A stretch of DNA of 14,097 nt from Thermoplasmata archaeon. Lineage in GTDB: Archaea > Thermoplasmatota > Thermoplasmata > Lutacidiplasmatales > UBA184. This document shows, piece after piece, positions 5,798 through 12,595 of this stretch. Positions within the stretch are counted from its first letter, which is position 1, and each line of letters begins with the position of its first letter. Both the position numbers and the translations under genes were made by a program. The notes under the pieces are model-generated. The model worked only from the letters and a program-made list of their open reading frames with translations. It was not told the origin of the DNA and made no database searches. The DNA lies in NCBI GenBank assembly GCA_030037035.1, contig JASHSA010000135.1:1-14097 (forward strand). The letters run 5' to 3'.

Positions 5798-7162
5798 ATG
5801 GCAGACTACACCTGGCTCTACGTGATCATCGCGCTCGTCATCCTCATCGCGATCGTCCTCGCGGTACGAGGGATCCACTTCGTCCAGCCGTACCAGCAGG
5901 GGATCGTCATCCTCTTCGGGGCGTACAAGCGGATCCTCAATCCCGGCTTCAACTGGGTCGTGCCGTTCGCGAGCGTGCTCAGCATCGACCTGAGAACGCA
6001 GGTGCTCGAGGTCCCCCGCCAGGAAGTGATCACGAAGGACAATTCGCCGACGAACGTCGACGCGATCATCTACACGAAGGTCGTCGACCCGCCGAAGGCG
6101 ATCTTCCAGGTCCAGGACTACCACGTCGCGACCGTCGCCCTCGCGCAGACGACGCTGCGGTCGATCATCGGCGACATGGAGCTGGACGAGATCCTGTTCA
6201 ACCGCGAGCGGATCAACACCCGCCTCCGCGACATCCTCGACGAGGCGACCGACAAGTGGGGCGTCCGCGTCGACGCGGTCGAGATCAAGGAGGTCGACCC
6301 GGTCGGCCCGGTGAAGGCGGCGATGGAGGAGCAGACCGCCGCCGAGCGCCAGCGGCGGGCCGCGGTCCTGCGCTCGGACGGCGAGAAGCGCAGCGCGATC
6401 CTCGTCGCCGAGGGGCAGAAGCGCGCGCGCATCCTCCAGGCGGAGGGGGTCCGCCAGTCCCAGATCCTGGAGGCGGAGGGGGCGCGGGTGGCGACGATCC
6501 TCGCCGCGCAAGGAGAGAGCCAGCGGCTGCGCATCCTCTCGCTCGGGGCTGGGGTCCTGGACGCGAAGGCGCTCACGGTCCTCTCGCTCGACACCGTCGC
6601 GAAGGTCGGCGACGGCCAGTCGACGAAGATCCTCTTCCCGTTCGAGTTCTCCCGCCTGATGGAAGGGGCGAGCGAGTACCTCGGGACGAGCCGCCAGGTC
6701 CCCGACCGCTCGCTGAACACGCTGGACGACCTCGAGAAGAAGATCGGCTCGCTCGACGACATCCTCGGCCCGATCCCGAAGCAGGAGGAACTGATGACCG
6801 ACATCAAGTCGATCGAGGAGGAGCTCAAGGCCGAGACCGACGACACGAGCGCCGTCGTCCCGGCCCCGAGGGGCGCGCGCGCCGGGCCGCCGAGCCCGGC
6901 GCTGCCGGCCCCGGACGAGATCGCCCCGCCGCCGCCGGACACGGTCGGGCGCAGCCGGACGCCGCCGGTCCCGCCGCCGCCGACCGACGCGGCCGGGCGG
7001 ACGCGGGGGTTCTCGATCGCCCCGCCGGTCCACCGGCCCGCCGAGCCGCACGGAGCTCCGCCGTCGTTCGACAGCGACGACTCGGACGCGGACGATCCCG
7101 ACGCCTCGGACGCGCCGCCCGCGGCCCGCGGGCGACGCCCCCCTCCGCCCTCCGACCCCTGA
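5798..7162 (+). CDS. SPFH/stomatin (band 7) family membrane protein
   Basis: A 454-residue SPFH protein. One N-terminal helix (6-24) anchors it; the PHB/SPFH domain spans about 25-185 with hallmark stretches VQPYQQGIVILFGAYKRIL (29-47), GFNWVVPF (50-57), DNSPTNVDAIIYTKVVDP (81-98), LRSIIGDMELDEIL (120-133) and WGVRVDAVEIKEVDP (154-168). A coiled coil follows, in which AEG recurs every 11 residues (204-206, 215-217, 226-228), a hendecad pattern usual in stomatins, with which they oligomerise into membrane rings or scaffolds. Normal stomatins end near residue 300. This one continues with an acidic helical stretch (305-350) and about 100 disordered residues rich in Pro, Arg and Ala, with an Asp/Ser cluster at 424-438. 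The nfeD neighbour supports a joint role. ATG start; no better in-frame upstream start was seen. Confidence 0.93.
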   Translation: MADYTWLYVIIALVILIAIVLAVRGIHFVQPYQQGIVILFGAYKRILNPGFNWVVPFASVLSIDLRTQVLEVPRQEVITKDNSPTNVDAIIYTKVVDPPKAIFQVQDYHVATVALAQTTLRSIIGDMELDEILFNRERINTRLRDILDEATDKWGVRVDAVEIKEVDPVGPVKAAMEEQTAAERQRRAAVLRSDGEKRSAILVAEGQKRARILQAEGVRQSQILEAEGARVATILAAQGESQRLRILSLGAGVLDAKALTVLSLDTVAKVGDGQSTKILFPFEFSRLMEGASEYLGTSRQVPDRSLNTLDDLEKKIGSLDDILGPIPKQEELMTDIKSIEEELKAETDDTSAVVPAPRGARAGPPSPALPAPDEIAPPPPDTVGRSRTPPVPPPPTDAAGRTRGFSIAPPVHRPAEPHGAPPSFDSDDSDADDPDASDAPPAARGRRPPPPSDP

Positions 7163-7178
7163 ACGGCGCGGCTCCGGG

Positions 7179-7186
7179 GATAAGTA
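7179..7186 (+). promoter_or_regulatory. TATA-like element GATAAGTA of the thermopsin-like gene
   Basis: GATAAGTA is an AT-rich island in the 49-nt gap before the ATG at 7212, starting 33 nt upstream. GATAAG is the reverse complement of the CTTATC element found before the crotonase gene, as expected for a roughly symmetrical TATA box. Leaderless start likely. Confidence 0.5.
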
Positions 7187-7211
7187 GGACCCTCGCGCTG
7201 GCCGGTCGGCC

Positions 7212-10200
7212 ATGAAGGCCGTCGGGGCGATCGTCGTCGCGGCGCTGATGCTCTCGGTCGTACCCGCGCTGGGGGCCGGCACGCCGACCTCCGCCCCGCG
7301 CGTCGGTCCGACCGGGACCTCGACGCCGGCGCTGGCCTCCAGCGCCCCCGCTCCCTCGAGCCTAGCGTCCGTGGTCCCGGCCCCGTCCGGGGCGTTCGCG
7401 GCCCACGTGCTCGAGACCGCCCGCAGCCTCGGCGCCGCCGGCGTGCCGGCCGACCGCTACGGGCTTCCGTACGTGGGGACCCCCGCCCGCGTCGAGAACG
7501 GTGTCGTGGAGTCGGGATACGCGATCGAGCAGGCTGAGTCCGATTCCGGCGTTCCGGTCCCGCAGGGGGTCGCCTACAACGGCGAGAGCGACACCTCCGG
7601 AGCGGTGCAGGCGACCACCCTGGACGCCTCCAGCGTCGTCGGCCAGGTCTCGGTCGTCCGCTGGGAGACGCTCTACTTCGACACGAACACGCCCCGGGTC
7701 TCGGGGATCCAGCTCAACGCGATCCTCACCGGCGTGACGATCCAGGGCAAGAGCGGCTACGACTTCTGGACGCAGAACGCCGTGGACTACAACGCGGGCA
7801 ACGGCACGCTCAGCCTCGGCGAGGACACGTGGAACTTCTCGAGCTACACCGCCATCGTTCCCCTCGGAACCTCCACGGTCGCCGAGCACAGCCCGAACGG
7901 CTCGGTCGTCGGCGGGGTCTACGTCGGGACCGGCCCGGCGCTCTACGCGCCGAGGCCGTTCAACCTCACGCTCTTCCTCAACTCCTCCGTCACGCCGCAC
8001 GGCGACCAGGAGCTCTGGTACAACTACAGCCTCTCGGCGGCGGGGCAGCCGTTCGTCCGGGGGAACTACGACTGGCTCGTCTTCAACTCCTCGAACGCGG
8101 CGCATCCGGCCCCGGCGTCGCTCGCCCCGTTCCAAGCGAGCGGGTCGACGATCAGTCCGGTCGGGATCCCCGAGGATTTCGAGATGGACGTCGGGATCGG
8201 GGGGTTCAACGCGGCGAACATGGTCGTGCTGGCGGCGAACCTTACCGAGACGCTCGCCTACTGCCCGGCGACCGACGCGCCGTGCACCGCCGGAGGGCTG
8301 CGGTCGGTCCCGGCGGCGGAGGATTACGGCTCCGAGACCGGAGAGACCGGCGTCGGCCTCTCGTTCGCCTTCCACGGCACGGTCGCCTACGGCAGCGCCG
8401 GACCGTCGATCCGGCGGGGGCTCTGGGGGTGGGGCGGCCTCGCCGGCACCACCGCGGGCGGCACGACGGTCGTCAACCGCATCGCCGTCACGGGAGAGCC
8501 GGTCGCCGCCCCGACGACGCCCTACGTCTTCGTCTTTTTCCAGGAGACGTCGCTGGCGGGAGACTCGACGACCGCCTGGGCGCCGGACGTCCCGGTATGG
8601 CACCTGCCGCCGGGGACCTACACCTACACGGTGCTCCTCGCCGACTACGCCGAGGCGACCGGCAGCCTGACCGTGACGGCCGCCCCGACCTCGCTCGCCG
8701 TGACCCTCGACTACGACCGGGCCGCGGGGGTGTACAGCCCGCTCTGGGCGCTGAACGACTCCGCCCTCGCGGGGATCTCGCAGCAGGGGACGGGGAGCGT
8801 CTCCGACCAGTACCTCCTCTTCAACAACCCGACGTGGTCGTGCGCGGACTGCGGCGGGGCGAGCGACGGGAACCTTTCGCAGACGTTCTTCTTCAGCTAC
8901 AACGACTACCTTTACCCGACGTTCCCCGGACTCCTGATCGCGAACTCCTCCGCGTACGTCGACGTCTACGACCCGGTCTCGTTCGCCGTCTTCGAGGAGT
9001 CGGGCGGCTCCGGCGCGGCGAGGCGGAGCTACACGTTCGACCTCCCGATCGACCTCTACCGGACCGAGCACGTGACGCTCCGGGATGCGACGATCGGGGG
9101 CTGGCCGACGATGTTCGCGATCCTCATGCTCCACGACGTCCCGCCGGCCCAGAACCCGTTCCCCCAGGCCGACGTGGAGATCTGGGACTCCTCCTCCGAC
9201 CTCGTCATGAGCGACCGGTTCGTCGGGACCGCCGCCGCCAACACGACGTTCCCGGTCGGTCCGAACCCCCCGATCGTCTGCACGGTCTGCGCCTCGGAGG
9301 ACGCTCTGCTGCTCTACGGCGGCAGCGGCAACACGGTCTGGGGGAGCGTCTTCTCCGACCCGCCGGGAACCGGAGCGCCGTGCGGGGGCGCGTGCGCGGT
9401 CTACGCCGGCGTCGCGGAGGCGGAGAGCGGGGACCTCCTCTACAACAACAACTTCTCCGTCGACAATCCGGTGATGTACATGGCCTACGACATCCTCAAC
9501 GACTCCTGCTGGGCCGGCTACGCCGGCGACTGCCTTCCGCTCACGTGGCCGACGTACTCGGACCGCTGGAACGTCACGAACCAGTCGGCCGCCGCCGTCT
9601 CCGAGACGGTCAACGGCTTCGCCCTCTCCGGCAGCATCGTCGGACCGACGTACCCGTACCAGGGAGGGAACTTCTGGTGGAACTACGGCGACCCGCTCAA
9701 CCCCCGTTCGAGCCTCCCGTACGTCGACACGTTCGACTACACGCACTATCGGACAAACCTGCCGTCCGGGTCGACCGCGGACGAGGCGAGCCTGCGGGTC
9801 GGCGGCGACTACGTCCCGATGCCGCGACCGGTCGGCTCGGGAGGGAAGCGGGTCGTCTTCGATGCCCTCGGCCTCCCGCGCGGCGTCCGCTGGTCGGTCT
9901 CGGCCGGCAGCGTCGTGCCGACCGTCAAGACGAACGAGACGGTCGGAAAGCATGCCGCGCACGGCAAGGGGGAGCTCGTCTTCCTCGCGGCGCCGGGGTG
10001 GCTCCCGTTCCAGGTCCAGGCCCCGGACGGCTACGGCCTCGCGCGGGTCACGGGCGCCGGCCACCCCGAGTTCGGCTCGATCAACGTCACCGGACCGACG
10101 ACCGTCGACCTCCACTTCGGCCTGCTCGAGAACGTCACGTTCGTGGAGAAGGTCGTCGCCCCCCGATGGCCGGGGTTGCCGGAGGGGAGCTCGTGGACGG

Positions 10201-10586
10201 TGGAGCTCTCCTCCGCGAGCCCCGGCGAGGCTCCGGCCCCGACGCCGAGCACGACGAACGGCACGTCGATCGTCTTCACCCTCCCGAAGGGGAGCCACGA
10301 GCGGTTCGTCGTGGAGGCCCCGGCGGGCTACCGCGTCTCCCCCGGCCACGGCACCTTCACGCAGCCGGCGAGAGCGCTCGCGAGGTCGGTGAAGTTCGCG
10401 CCGACCTCCGGCGACCTCCCCTTGGCGGCGCCAAGCCCGTTCGCCGACGGCGAGCGGCCGTTCGCTCTCGAGGCGACGACGACGCTGGCCCCCACCGACC
10501 TCGCGCTCGCCGCGCTCGGCGCGGCGCTGGTCGGGGCCGTCGTCGCCCCGACGGCGGATCGGCTGCGGGGTCGCGGGCGGCGCTAG
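7212..10586 (+). CDS. Giant thermopsin-like (peptidase A5) secreted surface protein with C-terminal anchor
   Basis: 1124 residues. A signal peptide covers about 1-22 (hydrophobic AIVVAALMLSVVPALGAG), followed by a Ser/Pro/Ala linker. The thermopsin-family region spans about 55-400, with the hallmark SGYDFWTQNAVDYN at 181-194 and many N-glycosylation sequons. Residues 455-520 include HLPPGTYTYTVLLADY and GVYSPLWAL (506-514), typical of extended thermopsin-like proteins. About 535-790 looks like a beta-helix, with LLLYGGSGNTVWGSVF at 699-714. Two modules of the GLPxGxxWxV type start near 881 (W894) and 975, a pattern common in Thermoplasmatota surface proteins. A hydrophobic helix near 1092-1112 and an Arg-rich tail anchor it. 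Ten cysteines form five close pairs: 351/358, 544/547, 690/693, 724/728, 766/774. Thermopsin is an acid protease, but its catalytic residues are not established, so whether this one is active is unknown. It has its own promoter and no operon partner. Confidence 0.82.
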   Translation: MKAVGAIVVAALMLSVVPALGAGTPTSAPRVGPTGTSTPALASSAPAPSSLASVVPAPSGAFAAHVLETARSLGAAGVPADRYGLPYVGTPARVENGVVESGYAIEQAESDSGVPVPQGVAYNGESDTSGAVQATTLDASSVVGQVSVVRWETLYFDTNTPRVSGIQLNAILTGVTIQGKSGYDFWTQNAVDYNAGNGTLSLGEDTWNFSSYTAIVPLGTSTVAEHSPNGSVVGGVYVGTGPALYAPRPFNLTLFLNSSVTPHGDQELWYNYSLSAAGQPFVRGNYDWLVFNSSNAAHPAPASLAPFQASGSTISPVGIPEDFEMDVGIGGFNAANMVVLAANLTETLAYCPATDAPCTAGGLRSVPAAEDYGSETGETGVGLSFAFHGTVAYGSAGPSIRRGLWGWGGLAGTTAGGTTVVNRIAVTGEPVAAPTTPYVFVFFQETSLAGDSTTAWAPDVPVWHLPPGTYTYTVLLADYAEATGSLTVTAAPTSLAVTLDYDRAAGVYSPLWALNDSALAGISQQGTGSVSDQYLLFNNPTWSCADCGGASDGNLSQTFFFSYNDYLYPTFPGLLIANSSAYVDVYDPVSFAVFEESGGSGAARRSYTFDLPIDLYRTEHVTLRDATIGGWPTMFAILMLHDVPPAQNPFPQADVEIWDSSSDLVMSDRFVGTAAANTTFPVGPNPPIVCTVCASEDALLLYGGSGNTVWGSVFSDPPGTGAPCGGACAVYAGVAEAESGDLLYNNNFSVDNPVMYMAYDILNDSCWAGYAGDCLPLTWPTYSDRWNVTNQSAAAVSETVNGFALSGSIVGPTYPYQGGNFWWNYGDPLNPRSSLPYVDTFDYTHYRTNLPSGSTADEASLRVGGDYVPMPRPVGSGGKRVVFDALGLPRGVRWSVSAGSVVPTVKTNETVGKHAAHGKGELVFLAAPGWLPFQVQAPDGYGLARVTGAGHPEFGSINVTGPTTVDLHFGLLENVTFVEKVVAPRWPGLPEGSSWTVELSSASPGEAPAPTPSTTNGTSIVFTLPKGSHERFVVEAPAGYRVSPGHGTFTQPARALARSVKFAPTSGDLPLAAPSPFADGERPFALEATTTLAPTDLALAALGAALVGAVVAPTADRLRGRGRR

Positions 10587-10615
10587 CGGCCCCCGGCCGC
10601 GTCGGCCCCGCGCGA

Positions 10616-10621
10616 CTTATC
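10616..10621 (+). promoter_or_regulatory. TATA-like element CTTATC of the crotonase-family gene
   Basis: CTTATC begins 32 nt before the ATG at 10648, within a 61-nt intergenic gap that is otherwise GC-rich. The spacing predicts a leaderless message. Confidence 0.55.
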
Positions 10622-10647
10622 CCTCGAGGCGGTTTCGAGCGGCCGCG

Positions 10648-11460
10648 ATGGCGGGGATCCGCGTCGAGCACGACGGGTCCGTGACGACGGTCACGGTCGA
10701 CCGACCGGACCGCCTCAACGCGCTCGACATCGCGACGATGCGCGAGTTGCGCGCGGCGCTCCAGGCTGCCGCGCTCGACGCGGGCGCCCGTGCGGTCGTG
10801 CTCACCGGCGCCGGCCGTGCGTTCTCCGCCGGCGGCGACGTCGCGACGATGGACGAGCACCGTCGCGCCGGCGAGCTCCCTCGGCTGTTCCACGAGCTGA
10901 CCGCCGAGCAGGAGGCGTGCGTGCGGGAGGTCGTCGGGATGGCGAAGCCGGTGCTCGCCTCGCTCCCGGGGGTCGCCGCAGGCGGGGGGCTGTCGCTGGC
11001 GCTCGCCGCCGACTGGCGGATCGCCGCCGAGGAGGCGGTGCTCGTGCCGGCGTTCCCCGCGCTCGGCGCCGTCCCCGACGGGGGACTGACGTACTTCCTG
11101 CCGCACTTCCTCGGGCTGGGGCTGGCCCAGGAGCTGCTGTTCACGTCCGCGCGCGTGCCGGCGGCCCGGGCCCGAGAGCTCGGGCTCGTCCACGAGGTCG
11201 TGCCGGCCGCGGAGCTGGGCGCCCGCACGCGCGAGCGGGCGCGGGAGCTCGCGGCCGGTCCGACCGGTGCGTACGGCCGCACCAAGCGGCTGCTCGCGAG
11301 CGCCTTCCACGAGAGCCTCGCGGCCCAGATGCTGCTCGAGCGCCAGGGCGCGGTCGACGCGGCCCGCGGTCGCGAGCTTCCCGAGGGGATCCGGGCGTTC
11401 CGCGAGAAGCGCCGGCCGGCGTTCGACCGGGTCGACGACGACCCGCCGACGCGCCCCTAG
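10648..11460 (+). CDS. Enoyl-CoA hydratase/isomerase (crotonase) family protein, PaaG/isomerase-like
   Basis: A 270-residue crotonase-fold acyl-CoA enzyme. The oxyanion-hole segments are FSAGGDV (59-65) and GVAAGGGLSLALAADWR (108-124). The two glutamates that hydrate the double bond in classical enoyl-CoA hydratase seem to be absent: the first position, in GGGxE, is Ser116, and no Glu is found at the second (VPAFPALG, 133-140). Instead D144 lies in GAVPDGGLTYFLPHFLG, the arrangement of PaaG and delta3-delta2-enoyl-CoA isomerases, where this Asp is the acid/base. An isomerase role in fatty-acid or phenylacetate degradation is therefore more likely than hydration, though the substrate is unknown. 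Expected to be cytoplasmic. The C-terminal helix carries a charged tail, DDDPPTRP. The gene stands alone with its own promoter and shares its stop with the convergent acetyltransferase gene. Confidence 0.88.
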   Translation: MAGIRVEHDGSVTTVTVDRPDRLNALDIATMRELRAALQAAALDAGARAVVLTGAGRAFSAGGDVATMDEHRRAGELPRLFHELTAEQEACVREVVGMAKPVLASLPGVAAGGGLSLALAADWRIAAEEAVLVPAFPALGAVPDGGLTYFLPHFLGLGLAQELLFTSARVPAARARELGLVHEVVPAAELGARTRERARELAAGPTGAYGRTKRLLASAFHESLAAQMLLERQGAVDAARGRELPEGIRAFREKRRPAFDRVDDDPPTRP

Positions 11461-12080
11461 GTCGCGGGACGGCCGCTCCAAGGGCGGTCGAGCGCCGCCG
11501 CGAGGCGGTCGCGCACCGCCGGCCACTCCGCGACCAGGATCGAGAAGACGACGCTGGTGCGATAGCTCCCGTCCCGGAGGCGGACGTGCTCCCGGAGGAG
11601 ACCTTCGCGGACCGCGCCCAGGCGCGCGATCGCGGTCTGGGACCGGAGGTTCCGCAGGTCGGTGCGCAACGCGACCCGGTGGGCTCCGCCGACGTCGAAC
11701 GCGTGGCGCAGCATCGCGAGCTTAGCGTCGGTGTTGAGCGGGCTCCTCCACCAACGGGAGTCGAGGTAGGTTCCTCCGATCTCGACCCCGTCGTTCTCGG
11801 GTTCCATGCGGAGGTAGCGGGTCATGCCGACGACGGAGCCGTCGGAGCGAAGGCGCGTGGTGAACGGGAGGTCGGTCCCGCTCTCCTGGCGTGCGAGCAG
11901 CCGCTCGATCAGGTCGAGGGTCTCCGCGACGCTCGGTCCGGCGGGCTCGATCAGGTAGCGCTGGCTCTCCGGGTCTCGGGCGGCGTGCGTCAGCGCCGTG
12001 GCGTGGGACCGCTCGAGCGGCACCAGCTCGACGTACTTTCCGGCGAGGCGGACGGGAGGGCGGAACGCCCGGTCGTGCAC
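11457..12080 (-). CDS. GNAT-family N-acetyltransferase (RimJ/RimL-like)
   Basis: A 207-residue GNAT protein of the Acetyltransf_3 / RimJ-RimL-like group, which transfers acetyl from acetyl-CoA to amines such as protein N-termini or small molecules. The N-terminal strand LAGKYVELVPLERSHATAL (12-30) is the usual opening of the fold. The central part has EIGGTYLDSRWWRSPLNTDAK (100-120), covering the beta4/beta5 splay with TYL and the region that normally carries the acetyl-CoA pyrophosphate loop. NLRSQTAIARLGAVREGLLREHVRLRDGS (144-172) is the conserved C-terminal signature (N-x2-S-x2-A-x2-x-LG...EG). Substrate unknown. It starts with GTG at 12080, 23 nt after a GTTATC element on the minus strand, so a leaderless start is likely. 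It is divergent from nuoA and convergent with the crotonase gene. Confidence 0.88.
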   Translation of the reverse strand: MHDRAFRPPVRLAGKYVELVPLERSHATALTHAARDPESQRYLIEPAGPSVAETLDLIERLLARQESGTDLPFTTRLRSDGSVVGMTRYLRMEPENDGVEIGGTYLDSRWWRSPLNTDAKLAMLRHAFDVGGAHRVALRTDLRNLRSQTAIARLGAVREGLLREHVRLRDGSYRTSVVFSILVAEWPAVRDRLAAALDRPWSGRPAT

Positions 12081-12102
12081 GGCCGGCCGAGCGCGACGCG
12101 GG

Positions 12103-12108
12103 GATAAC
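12103..12108 (-). promoter_or_regulatory. TATA-like element GTTATC of the acetyltransferase gene
   Basis: On the minus strand, GTTATC begins 28 nt before the GTG at 12080, in the 149-nt divergent region shared with the complex I operon. This spacing supports the GTG start. Confidence 0.5.
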
Positions 12109-12170
12109 GGCTGCCCGGCCGAGGGGGCGAAAAGGAGTCCGGGCCCCTCGGAGAGTGCCGCGTCCGGGGT

Positions 12171-12186
12171 GTCGTTAAATAACGAC
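12171..12186. promoter_or_regulatory. Palindrome centred on the TATA box of the nuo operon
   Basis: GTCGTTAAATAACGAC: two perfect 7-bp half-sites (GTCGTTA / TAACGAC) around AA. The core TTAAATAA is the best TATA-box candidate in the window. It lies 44 nt before the nuoA GTG (last base 12186), so transcription would begin near 12205 and give a leader of about 25 nt. A symmetric site overlapping the TATA box is where an archaeal repressor could block TBP binding. This is inferred; TATA boxes are partly symmetric by nature, but GTCG/CGAC flanks are not expected from that. Confidence 0.55.
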
Positions 12187-12215
12187 GGGAGGTCCTTCGT
12201 GCACTACTAGGACAG

Positions 12216-12223
12216 CGGAGGCG
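12216..12223 (+). promoter_or_regulatory. Shine-Dalgarno site of nuoA
   Basis: A GGAGGCGA sequence a few nucleotides before the GTG at 12230 matches the archaeal anti-Shine-Dalgarno. Together with the distant TATA box it shows that this operon has a leadered mRNA, unlike most single genes in the window. It also decides the GTG start of nuoA. Confidence 0.6.
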
Positions 12224-12229
12224 AGACCC

Positions 12230-12595
12230 GTGCAGGCCGGAGTGGCGACGTTCATCGTCTTTGCGGTCGTCGCCGTCGTCTTCGGCGGGGCGTCGCTGCT
12301 GCTGAACCGGCAGCTCGGGGCGAAGCGTCGCCGTTCGTACCTCGAGACGACGACGTACGAGTGCGGCGAGGAGGCGGAAGGGGAGGCGCAGATCGACTTC
12401 CCGACGCAGCACTACACCTTCGCGATCGTCTTCGTCGCGGTCGACGTCCTCGGCTTCCTGCTCGCGCTCTGGGCCCTCACGTTCCGCTCGGTGAACGCGG
12501 CGCTCGTCCCCGTGCTGGTCGCGGCGGCGTTCACGGCGCTCGCGATGACCGGCATCTACTACGCCTTGAGCGGCGAGAAGAGGTGGGTCGTCTGA
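12230..12595 (+). CDS. nuoA: NADH-quinone/F420H2-type oxidoreductase subunit A (complex I)
   Basis: A 121-residue membrane subunit of complex I (NuoA/NdhC/FpoA), next to the quinone cavity. Three membrane helices lie at about 4-26, 62-83 and 89-111. The signature YECGEEAEGEAQIDFPTQHY (43-62) identifies the family. The usual FDVExxFLxPWA motif at the start of helix 2 reads VDVLGFLLALWA (71-82): D72 is kept, but the glutamate two residues later is Leu74. The start is GTG preceded by a GGAGGCGA Shine-Dalgarno. First gene of the operon; its end overlaps the chosen nuoB start by 13 nt. Whether the complex takes electrons from NADH, F420H2 or ferredoxin cannot be told here. Confidence 0.93.
   Translation: MQAGVATFIVFAVVAVVFGGASLLLNRQLGAKRRRSYLETTTYECGEEAEGEAQIDFPTQHYTFAIVFVAVDVLGFLLALWALTFRSVNAALVPVLVAAAFTALAMTGIYYALSGEKRWVV

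Noticed and set aside
5549..7282. 577-residue minus-strand ORF across the SPFH gene
   Set aside because: Its composition is a mirror of the GC-rich SPFH coding sequence (runs of Arg, Asp, Leu, Val); no motif recognised.
7362..10349. 995-residue ORF on the minus strand opposite the thermopsin-like gene
   Set aside because: Arg/Val/Asp-rich shadow translation with no domain; the opposite strand encodes a coherent protein with a signal peptide, family motifs and an anchor.
10623..10639. CTCGA-N7-TCGAG inverted repeat just after the crotonase TATA element
   Set aside because: Only 5 bp per arm in very GC-rich DNA; expected often by chance.
7829..10684. 951-residue plus-strand ORF in another frame of the thermopsin-like gene
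   Set aside because: Arg-rich frame-shifted reading; it runs past the true stop and into the crotonase start.
12192..12213. GTCCT-N12-AGGAC possible hairpin in the nuoA leader
   Set aside because: Five pairs with a 12-nt loop is weak; noted but not supported as a riboswitch or attenuator.
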